A stretch of DNA of 64,000 nt from an uncultured Eubacteriales bacterium (GCA_900545865.1 URAN01000005.1:1-64000); one strand, 5' to 3'. Shown: positions 1 through 8,365, counted from the first letter of the stretch. Program-made: numbers and translations. Notes: a model not told the origin generated them from the sequence alone.

Positions 1-77
1 AGATTATATCATCATTTTGGAGCTAAATTTGAGGTTTACACAAAATGAGGGATTGCCCCTACTCGATTATTATCCGT

Positions 78-689
78 TTATCGTCTATCCTCCGATTTTT
101 CTGAAAACGCAAGCCATTTTGCACCATAGCTATCCAGTGAAAAACGGTTGCCGCATTCATTTTCAATAGCATGATGCTTTACACGATACCGGCCTCGCAG
201 TTCTTCCCTTAAGCTACTGTCGGCAGAGATTGGTTCCACCCATATTTGCAGTCCATATTGCAACTCACTCCTCGAAAGCGGTTCTGAATTTGGTATACTG
301 CTTTCGGCAAATTTGGGCGGAGCTATAAACAAATCCTCTGCTTGTTCAAAGGAAATGATAATATCACATCCCACCAGATGTGACTTTGCACAATCAACGA
401 GCATCCAACCGTGCTTTGCAGACCACACAGGTTTTTCGTGCATAATCGGCAGTAGCTTTTTATTAAGGATAGCCATGTTATCAAAGCTAAGTTTGCTGTC
501 TGTGCGTCCGAGTAGGAAGTCCGTTGTAACACCATAGAGGTCTGCCATTTTCTCTAATCCCTCAACGGATGGTGCTTTATTTCCTGTTTCCCATGCACTC
601 AATGTAGGCTGAGAAATTCCCAACAATTCGGCTGCTTCAATAACTTTTAATTTTTTTAATTGTCTCGCTGTTCTGAATTTATTTTTCAT
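78..689 (-). CDS. XRE-family helix-turn-helix regulator
   Basis: DNA-binding regulator of 203 residues. Residues about 5-60 form a Cro/CI-type helix-turn-helix (AAELLGISQPTLSAWETG, then a typical DLYGVTTDFLLGR end). The remaining 140 residues match no family I recognise and could be a sensor or dimerisation part. The ATG at 689 sits after AGGTGG at proper spacing; a GTG three codons upstream lies inside that site and is less likely. It follows a decayed ATP-binding gene on the same strand, 9 bp downstream of its terminal stop, so the two were probably one leftward transcript. Target genes are unknown. Confidence 0.85.
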   Translation of the reverse strand: MKNKFRTARQLKKLKVIEAAELLGISQPTLSAWETGNKAPSVEGLEKMADLYGVTTDFLLGRTDSKLSFDNMAILNKKLLPIMHEKPVWSAKHGWMLVDCAKSHLVGCDIIISFEQAEDLFIAPPKFAESSIPNSEPLSRSELQYGLQIWVEPISADSSLREELRGRYRVKHHAIENECGNRFSLDSYGAKWLAFSEKSEDRR

Positions 690-698
690 TTGCACCAC

Positions 699-1049
699 CT
701 AATTCTTCAGCGTAATCTGCCGGTAACCTTTCGTGTCCGAGCCGACTCTGCAAATTATATTTTTGCTTTTTAATGACTTTATCAAACCGCCAATTGTTTT
801 CCAGCTGACATTTAATTTCTTTGACAGAGCTTCATATGTTTAGGCAGGATCCTCCATCAAAAGTGCAAGCAGCTGATTCTCTGTTTCAGTCACCCTCTCA
901 GTCACCTTCTCAGTCACCCTATCGGTTGATGTGCGCACAACTCTATCCTCCGGTGCTGAAAACTTTATCATGATATCCTGCGGGTGAACAGTAAATTCCG
1001 GCTGAAAAACACCATCATTTTTACATAAATCCGGCAAGATAAAACACAT
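699..1049 (-). pseudogene. C-terminal remnant of an AlbA_2/RecG-like ATP-binding transcriptional regulator
   Basis: Reading leftwards the frame runs FTVHPQDIMIKFSAPEDR, then a coiled T/V/E-rich linker, then a winged-helix-like end. It is cut by an in-frame TAA at 840-842 (after LLALLMEDPA), and the same frame stays open for 46 codons to TAG at 699-701, containing TYEALSKKLNVSWKTIGGLI. This resembles the end of Clostridia ATP-binding proteins with an AlbA_2 domain and a C-terminal winged helix. The N-terminal AlbA_2 and ATPase parts are missing, so the gene is both truncated and stop-interrupted. Confidence 0.6.
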
Positions 1050-1052
1050 AAG

Positions 1053-1140
1053 CTATATTCGGCTTTCGTTGCACAGAGCATTTACACGTCTTACGGAAAT
1101 CCCCCGTATTTTTGCAATTTCCGAAACAGATATATTTCAT
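1053..1140 (-). pseudogene. Remnant of a small helix-turn-helix protein
   Basis: One frame reads ISVSEIAKIRGISVRRVNAL and ends CNESRI before a stop at 1053-1055, which looks like the N-terminal helix-turn-helix of small MerR/excisionase-like proteins. The only nearby ATG (1138-1140, encoding MKYI) is in another frame, so a frameshift separates start and body. It sits directly upstream of the decayed ATP-binding gene and supports general decay of this left flank. Confidence 0.45.
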
Positions 1141-1170
1141 AGTGTTTTTATCCTCAATATGATTATATAT

Positions 1171-1196
1171 ATTATATTCCAAAATCGGAATATAAT
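1171..1196. promoter_or_regulatory. Perfect 10-bp inverted repeat in AT-rich intergenic DNA
   Basis: ATTATATTCC, 6 nt, GGAATATAAT. It lies in the 240-bp gap between leftward and rightward genes, without a T-run, so it is more likely an operator or promoter element than a terminator. The rest of the gap (1141-1382) is AT-rich and shows no gene. Confidence 0.4.
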
Positions 1197-1382
1197 CAAG
1201 AGGTTTTTGTGAAATAAAGCTTTTGCGTCAATTATTTTTTTGATAATTAAACTCTTTTGTGCAGATTAACCGCTCTTTACCTGCTTTATAAAAAAACAAA
1301 TTATAAAAGTTGCAAAATCAATCTCGGTTTCGTGTAATTAAGTAAAGGGACAAAAAAATACACTACAAAGGAGATTTTCGAT

Positions 1383-1982
1383 ATGAAGAAAACAATTAAA
1401 ATTTTTGCATTTGTTCTCGGTCTGACACTTTTGATTACGGCGTCCGTTTCTGTTCGGGCAGAAGGAATCCCCGGATCCTCTGTTCCGCAAAACGCAACCG
1501 AGGAAAGCATTCTCATAACCGAGAATTTAATCAGTGGTATACTGGATGAAGTATCGCAGGGACTCGGATATCTTGAAGCGAGAAGCAAAGCAAATAATTT
1601 AATTTACAATGCCGTTCTTTCAGGTCAGTCAGGCGGATACGGGTATGGCCTCCTCTCTCCAATTGCGTGCAATGCAATTTTTGAGTATAGGGATATTTAT
1701 CTCAGACCGGATTTTTATGTCGCTGCAGAAGCAAATGTAAGAAATATGCTTGCAGACTTGATAACACAAGTTGAAACAGGAATGGATTACGAAGAAGCAC
1801 GCAAAGAAGCATACACCAGAATTTACAGGTCGGTTGATCCGAATTTTGATTCATCTGAACGCGAAATGACCGACTTCTGTTATTGGGATACTCCGGCAGT
1901 TGATTCTGCAATGTTTAACAGGGCAAGAAAGGTTCTGCTTGAGGCAGAAGCAAAGTATAAAACGCAGCTTAATGTGCAATAA
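1383..1982 (+). CDS. Secreted protein with an internal duplication, unknown function
   Basis: A 199-residue protein with an N-terminal signal peptide (MKKTIKIFAFVLGLTLLITA, probable cleavage after SVRA). The mature part has two similar helical units: residues about 45-78 (ENLISGILDEVSQGLGYLEA, RSKANNLIYNAV) and about 120-153 (NMLADLITQVETGMDYEEAR, KEAYTRIYRSV). Both share a G-x-x-Y-x-E-A-R core followed by IY. There are no catalytic motifs I recognise. AAAGGAG lies 10 bp before the ATG. The gene stands alone; the next operon has its own promoter at 2006. It is probably exported to the cell surface or medium. Confidence 0.7.
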   Translation: MKKTIKIFAFVLGLTLLITASVSVRAEGIPGSSVPQNATEESILITENLISGILDEVSQGLGYLEARSKANNLIYNAVLSGQSGGYGYGLLSPIACNAIFEYRDIYLRPDFYVAAEANVRNMLADLITQVETGMDYEEARKEAYTRIYRSVDPNFDSSEREMTDFCYWDTPAVDSAMFNRARKVLLEAEAKYKTQLNVQ

Positions 1983-2005
1983 TGAAAGTCCTTTTATAAA
2001 AACAC

Positions 2006-2034
2006 TTGAAATTATTTTGGAAATCTGGTATAAT
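2006..2034 (+). promoter_or_regulatory. Sigma-A promoter of repeated leader, copy A
   Basis: TTGAAA at 2006-2011 and TATAAT at 2029-2034 with a 17-bp spacer. The conserved RNA block begins 6 nt after the -10 box, exactly as in copies B and C. Confidence 0.85.
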
Positions 2035-2040
2035 AACAAT

Positions 2041-2125
2041 ATAAGTTTCAAGGTTTCAAAAAAAGAAATCATAGTTTATCAGAGTATTCACAGTGTCTAA
2101 GGATTTATTCTTTAGGCACTTTTTT
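2041..2125 (+). ncRNA. Repeated leader RNA with intrinsic terminator, copy A
   Basis: About 85 nt. It starts ATAAGTTTCAAGGTTTC and has a small hairpin (GGTTTC 2052-2057 with GAAATC 2065-2070), a conserved single-stranded stretch, and a terminator (11-bp stem 2093-2119, loop TTTA, T-run 2120-2125). The same design recurs at 10,201 and 21,743. It would end transcription before the ligA operon unless read through, so it is either an attenuator or a small RNA. Confidence 0.75.
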
Positions 2126-2340
2126 ATTTCTGCTGTCTCTTTAATAAGAGGCACAAATGCCGAAAGCTGCAGGGTTATTCCCTGCGGTTTTAACACGAGT
2201 TATTTACTCACAATGCACTCAAAGAAAGTTATCTTTCGATGAGTGCATTTTTATATATACAAAAACAGCCTTAGCGGCTCAAAGCTCGATATATTTCGAA
2301 AAGCCGCAAGGCTCTCGTTATATATAAAAATTTATTTCAA
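2126..2340 (+). promoter_or_regulatory. Hairpin-rich 5' region between leader terminator A and the ligA operon
   Basis: No gene. Inverted repeats in order: GCAGGG/CCCTGC (2169-2185); AATGCACTCA/TGAGTGCATT (2212-2249) followed by T-rich DNA; then a long element with outer arms TTTTTATATATA (2248-2259) and its exact complement (2319-2330) enclosing AGCCTTAGCGGCT/AGCCGCAAGGCT (2267-2313). Some pairings exclude each other, as expected for an attenuator. AGGAGG for the next gene is at 2341. Confidence 0.55.
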
Positions 2341-2355
2341 AGGAGGTAGATTACA

Positions 2356-2550
2356 TTGATTTTGTATCTACAAACAACAACAAATGTGCAGGACTTGGTG
2401 ATTGGCTACATTGAAGTCAAATTGAAGTCCGGCAAAACCGTCAGCTTAAACCGGGATGAAAGCGGTATAAATCGTAAAGAACTTTTTATATCTGCTCTGC
2501 CGGAATATGCGGAATTAACCTATGAAAGGAGTTACACAAATGGCATATAA
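2356..2550 (+). CDS. Small conserved-looking protein before ligA, unknown function
   Basis: Predicted 64-residue protein starting at TTG, 9 nt after AGGAGG. It has a beta-rich core (YIEVKLKSGKTVSL) and no motif I recognise. Its end overlaps the ligase start by 11 bp, so the two are probably translationally coupled. It is the first gene after leader A. The non-ATG start keeps confidence moderate. Confidence 0.55.
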   Translation: MILYLQTTTNVQDLVIGYIEVKLKSGKTVSLNRDESGINRKELFISALPEYAELTYERSYTNGI

Positions 2551-4507
2551 TCAAAAAATTATGCGAATGAAGGAGCTTATCGAAAAGCTCACAGAGGCAG
2601 ACATTGCCTATTACAAAAATGATGTTCCGATAATGTCGGACCGTGAATACGACTTGTTATTCGACGAACTTGCAAAGCTTGAAACTGAAACAAGTCTTAC
2701 GCTTTCGGGTTCTCCGACGCAAAAAGTATCCGGTGAAATTCTGGAATCACTTACCCCTGTCACACACTCAAAGCCGATGCTTTCGGCAGATAAAACAAAA
2801 TCCGTAGATGATTTAATTAAGTTTGCAAAAGGCAGAGATGTTTTGCTGTCCTGGAAGCTGGACGGCTTAACCATTGTTATCCGTTATAAGGGCGGTAAGC
2901 TGGAACAGGCTATTACCAGAGGGACTGAAGGAATTGTCGGTGAGGATGTTACACATACGGTAAAGACATTTCTGAATGTTCCTCTTACAATTCCGGAAAA
3001 ATCCGAGTTTGAAGTGCGCGGCGAAGGCGTCGTGTCCTATAAAAACTTCAATGAAATCAATCTCGGTCTGGATGAACCTTACACACTTCCGAGAGCCTTT
3101 GCATCAGCGAGTACGCGTAAACTAAACTCAAACGAGTCAAAAGAGCGCAGATTGGAATTTTTTGCGTTTGATATTGTATCGGAAAACAATATGCCCTCGA
3201 CCAAAACAGATGAGTTTGAGTTTATGGAACGCAACGGATTTCAAACGGTGCCTCATGTGTACTTAAACGCTGATAGCACGGCGGACATTATCAAAGCCGC
3301 AATTGAAAGATTTGAACCGAAGCTCTATGGATATCCCGTTGACGGACTGATTATGGAATATAACGATATTGCCTACGGAAAATCACTCGGCGCGACAGGA
3401 CATCACGAAAATCGTCTGATTGCGCTCAAGTGGAAGGATGAACTGTACGATACCAAATTTCTTGGTGTCAGACTGGCAACAACCCGAACCGGCATGGTAA
3501 GTATTACGGCTCTTTTAGAACCCGTAACCATAGACGGAACGGTTGTAGCACACGCAAGTCTGCACAATGTCGATATTTTCGAGAAATTTAAGTTTGGTAT
3601 TGGCGATACAGTAAAAATCTATAAGGCAAATATGATTATTCCGCAGGTTGCTGAAAATGCGACACAAAGCGGTACATACAGCCTTCCGATGATTTGCCCG
3701 TGCTGTGGTCAACCGCTTGAAATTGACAAAACTTCCGGAGGAACCCGTGTGCTGCGTTGCAATAATCAGCATTGTTCGGCAAAGCTTGTCAGAAAGTTCG
3801 TTCATTTCTGTGATAAACCCGGAATGAATATCACCGGCATTGCAGAGTCAACGCTTGAAACATTTGTCAGCAATGGCTGGGTAAAGAATTTTGGTGATCT
3901 TTATGAGTTAGAACAGCATCATGATGAAATCGTAGATGCTGATGGATTTGGCGAAAAGTCATATCAGAGAATGCAGAAATCTATTGATGCCGGCCGCAAA
4001 TGCACACTTAATCAGTTTATTGCAGGACTTGGCATTCCGATGGTAGGTCGTTCTGCCGGAAGAATACTTAACAAACACTTCGGCGGAGACTGGAATGCGT
4101 TTGAAGATGCAATTAAGAGCGGATTTGATTTTACCGTTCTTAAAGACTTCGGCGAAACAATGAATAATAACATTCACAAATGGTATGCGGACAAAGATGA
4201 AGAAAAGCTTTGGCGTCCATTGCTTACAAAAATAGAATTTATCAAAGAGGAGAATAAAACTATGCGTACAAAAATCACACCTTTATACGGAAAAACAGTT
4301 GTTGCGACCGGGAAGCTTGAAAACTACACCCGTGACGGCATTCAGAACAAGCTGATTGAACTGGGAGCAGTTCCGGCATCTTCGGTTACAAAAAAGACAG
4401 ATTATCTTATTGTCGGTGAGAAAGCAGGCAGCAAACTTCAAAAAGCTCGCGAGCTTGGCATACCTACACTGACAGAAGCAGAATTTGAAGACTTGATTTC
4501 TGATTAA
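2540..4507 (+). CDS. ligA: NAD-dependent DNA ligase (element-borne)
   Basis: Seals nicks in duplex DNA using NAD+. The 655-residue protein has the usual LigA order: N-terminal NMN-binding Ia region (ADIAYYKNDVPIMSDREYD), adenylation domain with the nucleophile Lys106 in WKLDG (KxDG motif) and RGTEGIVGEDVTHTV, OB fold, four-cysteine zinc finger (CPCCG ... CNNQHC), helix-hairpin-helix region and C-terminal BRCT domain (from about 580, GKTVVATGKLENYTRDGIQ). Length fits the family (about 650-680). I chose ATG 2540 because AAAGGAG lies just upstream; the in-frame ATG at 2522 is next to that site. The chromosome should have its own ligA, so this copy probably serves the element's replication or recombination. 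Confidence 0.92.
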   Translation: MAYNQKIMRMKELIEKLTEADIAYYKNDVPIMSDREYDLLFDELAKLETETSLTLSGSPTQKVSGEILESLTPVTHSKPMLSADKTKSVDDLIKFAKGRDVLLSWKLDGLTIVIRYKGGKLEQAITRGTEGIVGEDVTHTVKTFLNVPLTIPEKSEFEVRGEGVVSYKNFNEINLGLDEPYTLPRAFASASTRKLNSNESKERRLEFFAFDIVSENNMPSTKTDEFEFMERNGFQTVPHVYLNADSTADIIKAAIERFEPKLYGYPVDGLIMEYNDIAYGKSLGATGHHENRLIALKWKDELYDTKFLGVRLATTRTGMVSITALLEPVTIDGTVVAHASLHNVDIFEKFKFGIGDTVKIYKANMIIPQVAENATQSGTYSLPMICPCCGQPLEIDKTSGGTRVLRCNNQHCSAKLVRKFVHFCDKPGMNITGIAESTLETFVSNGWVKNFGDLYELEQHHDEIVDADGFGEKSYQRMQKSIDAGRKCTLNQFIAGLGIPMVGRSAGRILNKHFGGDWNAFEDAIKSGFDFTVLKDFGETMNNNIHKWYADKDEEKLWRPLLTKIEFIKEENKTMRTKITPLYGKTVVATGKLENYTRDGIQNKLIELGAVPASSVTKKTDYLIVGEKAGSKLQKARELGIPTLTEAEFEDLISD

Positions 4508-4529
4508 AACTATCTGAAATCACATTATG

Positions 4530-4558
4530 CGGCGGAGTGATAAAAGCTCCGCCGTTTT
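4530..4558 (+). terminator. Intrinsic terminator after ligA
   Basis: CGGCGGAG / CTCCGCCG stem (4530-4537, 4547-4554) with a TTTT tail, 17 bp before the next start codon. It probably lowers expression of the following genes. Confidence 0.7.
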
Positions 4559-4574
4559 CTTTAGGAGGTTTTTT

Positions 4575-5009
4575 ATGAGAAAGAAAACAATAGGAAAACT
4601 GTCATTCGGTCCGACCGTAGACATTACAGTTCCTTGCTATGACAGAGATGTGTGGTGCCGAATGAATAAGGTATCAATTAAACAAGGCAGTTATACTTGC
4701 GTTGTTTGGTCAGAAGACGGGTGCGTGGCCATAATCGGAATATATCTTGACGGAAAGATTCCAAAGCAATCCGCTATGAAAACAATCGGAGAGATTGGTG
4801 TTGACGCAGGCCTTGCCGGATTCTTTTTTGATAAACCGGATTATGACGATGCTGCATGGAATAATTTCTGTGAAAATCTTGGAAATGAAAATGCGTGGAT
4901 TACCGAAGATGGATTTTTTTCTTCCGGCGGTTACGGAGATGGCTGCTATCCTGTTTATTCAAAACAAAGCAAAGGTGAAAATGTTGCCTTAGAAATCAGA
5001 TTTATGTAA
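4575..5009 (+). CDS. DUF4241-like protein, unknown function
   Basis: A 144-residue cytosolic protein. Its end resembles the DUF4241 type: IGVDAGLAGFFFD, then GYGDGCYPVY and a final EIRF strand. Function of that family is not known; some relatives sit near immunity or toxin loci. TTAGGAGG lies 6 nt before the ATG. It follows the ligA terminator and precedes a gene 11 bp downstream, so it heads a run of tightly packed genes to 6753. Family assignment is from motif memory only. Confidence 0.55.
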   Translation: MRKKTIGKLSFGPTVDITVPCYDRDVWCRMNKVSIKQGSYTCVVWSEDGCVAIIGIYLDGKIPKQSAMKTIGEIGVDAGLAGFFFDKPDYDDAAWNNFCENLGNENAWITEDGFFSSGGYGDGCYPVYSKQSKGENVALEIRFM

Positions 5010-5020
5010 GGAGAATTGTT

Positions 5021-5302
5021 ATGACATCGGATAAAAAGGTTATTGAAATTCATGGTGTGCTTCAAAAGCCTCTCGAAATCGGAAGTTCCGCTTTTATTCT
5101 TGAAGATAACGGAATTCGAAGAACTTCTACCGTTCTTGAATACAAACAGGTTTCCGAGAATGAGATTCGTTTTGAAACACTCAATACCATCTATCATTTG
5201 CGATTAAAGCAAAACAAATCATTGTGCGGAGTTATCTTAAAACACATGATACAAACAGCAGAAAAATCAAATCTGCAAAATGAAGGGAGAAAATTTGTAT
5301 GA
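5021..5302 (+). CDS. Hypothetical protein (93 aa)
   Basis: No recognisable domain; a mainly beta-strand pattern (VIEIHGVLQKPLEIGSSAFI, FETLNTIYHLRL). AAGGAG precedes the ATG, and its stop overlaps the start of the Fe-S cluster protein gene (ATGA overlap), implying co-translation. Real coding is supported by tight spacing on both sides. Confidence 0.6.
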   Translation: MTSDKKVIEIHGVLQKPLEIGSSAFILEDNGIRRTSTVLEYKQVSENEIRFETLNTIYHLRLKQNKSLCGVILKHMIQTAEKSNLQNEGRKFV

Positions 5303-6111
5303 GTAAAAGATTGGAATATTATTATGATAATCTTAAAAAATTAAAAATCGGTTTGGATGAACCGTTTAAGTTCAACTGTACTATGTGTGGAAAGTGTTGC
5401 ATTAACAGAGATGACATACTTCTCAATCCAAAGGATTTATTCAATATCGCAAAGACGTTGGAACTTCAGCCTATAGATGTTGTCGAAAAATACTGCGATA
5501 CATATATCGGTGAAGATTCACGGTTTCCGATCGTAAGGTTAAAACCGCAAGGAAATTTAAGACGCTGCCCTTTGCTCAAAGATAAAAAGTGTATGGTGCA
5601 TAGCTCAAAACCTACAGTATGCGCTATGTTCCCAATAGGAAGGGTGATTTCCGTAGAGGGCGCTTCCAAAATCGACTTATCAAGCCCTTGGGATTACAGT
5701 AAAATACAATATATCTTTGATCCGCCTCATTGCGGCGACGACTCTGTAACTCATACAGTCAGAGAATGGTTTACTTCGTTTGGCATAGATATTGAGGACG
5801 AGTTTTATATCAAGTGGAATATGGTTCTCGGAAATTTCAGCAAAATTTGCAGAAAAGCAGAAAAGAACTTTACAATGCCGAAAACAACGGAATATTTGTG
5901 GAATGCTCTGTTTGCGAGTCTTTATTGCTCTTACGATACACAAAATGATTTTATGGAGCAATTTGAGAACAATGTCAATCAAATCAAGCCCCTTATGGAA
6001 CAAATCGACATTCAATATGAAGATGAAAAACCCAAAACAGTGTATCACAAAAAGGTTAAGAAAAAGAAGTGGAAAAAGCAAAAAAACAAGTCGAAAAACA
6101 GGAGGAAATAA
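5299..6111 (+). CDS. YkgJ-family cysteine-cluster (Fe-S/Zn) protein
   Basis: A 270-residue protein with the diagnostic cluster CTMCGKCC (Cys27, 30, 33, 34) and further cysteines in CPLLKDKKCMVHSSKPTVC. YkgJ-family proteins bind metal, probably Fe-S or zinc, but most have no proven reaction. The last 30 residues are a lysine/arginine tail, suggesting nucleic-acid contact. It overlaps the preceding gene by 4 bp and sits 3 bp before the next. Such proteins are common on Clostridia mobile elements. Confidence 0.8.
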   Translation: MSKRLEYYYDNLKKLKIGLDEPFKFNCTMCGKCCINRDDILLNPKDLFNIAKTLELQPIDVVEKYCDTYIGEDSRFPIVRLKPQGNLRRCPLLKDKKCMVHSSKPTVCAMFPIGRVISVEGASKIDLSSPWDYSKIQYIFDPPHCGDDSVTHTVREWFTSFGIDIEDEFYIKWNMVLGNFSKICRKAEKNFTMPKTTEYLWNALFASLYCSYDTQNDFMEQFENNVNQIKPLMEQIDIQYEDEKPKTVYHKKVKKKKWKKQKNKSKNRRK

Positions 6112-6114
6112 CTT

Positions 6115-6753
6115 ATGTCCGAAGATTATAAAAATAATCAAATAATCCGAAAAGATGCAAAAAACTGTTTCATTGAAAGCTTAAATGACAGCTTTCCTAT
6201 CGGCAAGGCACATTTAGGATTTGCTTCATATGATATGAGCAAACCCGCCGGCAGTCGTCAGACGAACAGAATTAACATCTACATATCTGTCGAAGAATTG
6301 TTGGAGTTGTGCCGGAAATTATCCTGCGGAGAACTGAAATATATGTTTCAAAACAAGAAAAAGGCGTCCGACAGTTCACCGCTATATCAATGCCTCGGCG
6401 GGACATCAGCGGAACGGCTCAAAAAGGCAGGTAAATCAAGAGCTGACGGCATGAGCCTTTCAAGGATTGCACAGATTATCTGTGGCAGTAAATGTGATAT
6501 TCTCTTTATTGCGGATAGCGGTCCGGGCGAAGAAAACGAAAAAGGACTGATTGTACCGAGGTTTGGAAACAAGCCGGAAAATCATGTGGCAGTCAGTATG
6601 ACCTTTGATTCGCTCAGCGAATTGCTGTTAATGACTAAAACTCATTATGAGGCATGGCTTTCGGCATATTATGCTGCTGCATTTAAGCCTCAATCCAATT
6701 CTAAACCGAGACAGACTGCGGAAAGTCCGCAATCGTTCGACTCGATTATATAG
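6115..6753 (+). CDS. Hypothetical protein (212 aa)
   Basis: I do not recognise a family. The N-terminal half has alternating strands and helices (INIYISVEELLELCRKLSCG); the middle is basic and serine-rich; the C-terminus is low complexity (SNSKPRQTAESPQS). AGGAGG precedes the ATG. It is the last gene of the ligA unit and is followed by a strong terminator. A role in element DNA metabolism is inferred from context only. Confidence 0.6.
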   Translation: MSEDYKNNQIIRKDAKNCFIESLNDSFPIGKAHLGFASYDMSKPAGSRQTNRINIYISVEELLELCRKLSCGELKYMFQNKKKASDSSPLYQCLGGTSAERLKKAGKSRADGMSLSRIAQIICGSKCDILFIADSGPGEENEKGLIVPRFGNKPENHVAVSMTFDSLSELLLMTKTHYEAWLSAYYAAAFKPQSNSKPRQTAESPQSFDSII

Positions 6754-6770
6754 TGTACCTGTTTATACGA

Positions 6771-6801
6771 ATGACGGCTTGAAATACAGCCGTCATTTTT
6801 T
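6771..6801 (+). terminator. Intrinsic terminator, first of two near-identical copies
   Basis: ATGACGGCT (6771-6779) pairs with AGCCGTCAT (6788-6796), followed by TTTTTT. The 24-nt core recurs at 8366-8390 after the next gene. Confidence 0.9.
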
Positions 6802-6839
6802 ATGTGCCGAATTAAATATAGGATATTTTGCAATAGCTC

Positions 6840-6905
6840 TTGACAAATGAAATAAAATGTATTATAATTAACTCGAAAGTTAATAACTTAAGAGTTAATT
6901 ATAAT
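6840..6905 (+). promoter_or_regulatory. Promoter overlapped by a 14-bp inverted repeat (probable operator)
   Basis: TTGACA 6840-6845 and TATAAT 6863-6868, spacer 17. The -10 box lies inside ATTATAATTAACTC (6861-6874), whose exact complement is at 6892-6905, with a smaller nested repeat AAGTTA/TAACTT between. A protein bound here would block RNA polymerase, so the ATPase gene behind it is probably repressed. Confidence 0.75.
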
Positions 6906-6919
6906 ACAGAGGTGATCTT

Positions 6920-8320
6920 GTGTTTATAGGCAGAGAAAATGAACTTGCAGACCTTAATGATATGTATAATCAAAATAAATTCCAGTTGTTCGTACTGTAT
7001 GGGCGCAGACGCGTAGGAAAAACAACTCTTATAAATGAATTCTGCAAAAATAAGGATGCTATCTTCTATTCGGCAGAACAAAGCAACAACAAATTAAATC
7101 TTGAAAAGTTTTCCGGTCAGGTATTTCAATTTTACGGCGAAAATACGCTTGAACCGTTTTCATCTTGGGCGAATGCACTGACATATATTAATGACAGACA
7201 GAAGGATAAAAGACTGATTATTGTTTTTGACGAATTTCCGTATTTGGTAAAAAAGAATAAGGCATTATTATCCGAGCTTCAGCATTTAATCGACCATAAA
7301 CTGCAATACGGAAACCTTTTTATTATACTTTGCGGCAGTTATATGGGATTTATGGAAAAAGAAGTTTTGAGTTCAAAAAGCCCATTATTTGGACGCCGAA
7401 CCGGACAACTTCATATGAAATCTTTTGATTATCACACAAGTTTGCGTTTGCTTGACGGTTTTTCGGATGAGGAAAAGCTAATGCTTTACGGTGCTTTTGG
7501 CGGTACGGCTTTATATTTACAGCAGATTCAATCGGAAAAAAGCTTTGAAGAAAACATTAAGTATGCTTTTTTGAGAACAACAGCTTATTTGTATGAAGAA
7601 CCCTTGCTCTTACTCCGTCAAGAGGTACAGGAACCGGGTATATACAGTGCAATTATTGAGGCGATTGCCGGCGGTGCCACACGGTCAAATGAAATTTCAA
7701 CCAAGATTGACGAAGAACCTGCCAAATGCTTAAAGTATATCAAAATCCTATGTGAGTTGGGAATTTTATACAAGGAGGTGCCATTTGGAGAAAAGCAGAC
7801 ATCACGAAAAACAATATACGGTATATCGGATTTTATGTTTCGGTTTTGGTATCGTTATGTGTTTACAAACAGATCTCTAATTGAAACAGGTGCGCAGGAT
7901 GCTATATTGAAAAAACGCATTCAACCGACTTACAGTGATTATATGGGTTTGGTTTTTGAAAAGATTTGCAGTGACTATTTAATGTTGCAAAATATCCGAG
8001 GCAATTTGCCTATTTTGTTCACTAAAATAGGCAGATGGTGGGGGTCTGACTCTGCAAGCCACTCGCAGGCTGAAATTGATATTGTTGCAAACGAGGGCAA
8101 AGATTATTTGATATGCGAATGCAAATGGAGAAATGAAAAGCTTGATCTCTCCGTTTTGAAAGGACTTAAAGAAAAAGCGGACGCTTTTATGAAGAAAAGA
8201 AACAACACATGGTATGTATTGTTCTCCAAATCGGGTTTCACCGATGCTGTAACAAATGAAGCCCAAAATGATGATCATATAATTCTTGTGGATTTGCACG
8301 ATATAATAAACCTAAAATAA
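6920..8320 (+). CDS. AAA ATPase (ATPase_2) with C-terminal DUF234 nuclease-like domain
   Basis: A 466-residue protein of the MJ/PH-type ATPase group. N-terminal P-loop GRRRVGKT (28-35), Walker B IIVFDE (about 100-105), an arginine-rich middle, a winged-helix segment (TRSNEISTKI, about 255-290) and a C-terminal PD-(D/E)xK-like region with AEIDIVANEG and LICECKW (about 380-400). Biochemical function of the family is poorly known; some members are proposed to act in defence or conflict. GTG start with GAGGTG upstream. It has its own promoter and operator and is bracketed by duplicated terminators, so it looks like an inserted single-gene cassette. Confidence 0.85.
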   Translation: MFIGRENELADLNDMYNQNKFQLFVLYGRRRVGKTTLINEFCKNKDAIFYSAEQSNNKLNLEKFSGQVFQFYGENTLEPFSSWANALTYINDRQKDKRLIIVFDEFPYLVKKNKALLSELQHLIDHKLQYGNLFIILCGSYMGFMEKEVLSSKSPLFGRRTGQLHMKSFDYHTSLRLLDGFSDEEKLMLYGAFGGTALYLQQIQSEKSFEENIKYAFLRTTAYLYEEPLLLLRQEVQEPGIYSAIIEAIAGGATRSNEISTKIDEEPAKCLKYIKILCELGILYKEVPFGEKQTSRKTIYGISDFMFRFWYRYVFTNRSLIETGAQDAILKKRIQPTYSDYMGLVFEKICSDYLMLQNIRGNLPILFTKIGRWWGSDSASHSQAEIDIVANEGKDYLICECKWRNEKLDLSVLKGLKEKADAFMKKRNNTWYVLFSKSGFTDAVTNEAQNDDHIILVDLHDIINLK

Positions 8321-8365
8321 AGAATGTGTTAGATTATTATATTTGATTGCACTTTTGATACCAAT

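Noticed and set aside
1..77. attL at the window start
   Set aside because: No copy of the TGTTGTC...GACAACA joint and no spoIVB coding were found at the left edge.
1900..2100. 66-codon open frame overlapping leader A
   Set aside because: It spans the end of the secreted-protein gene and the conserved promoter and RNA; composition and lack of ribosome site argue against coding.
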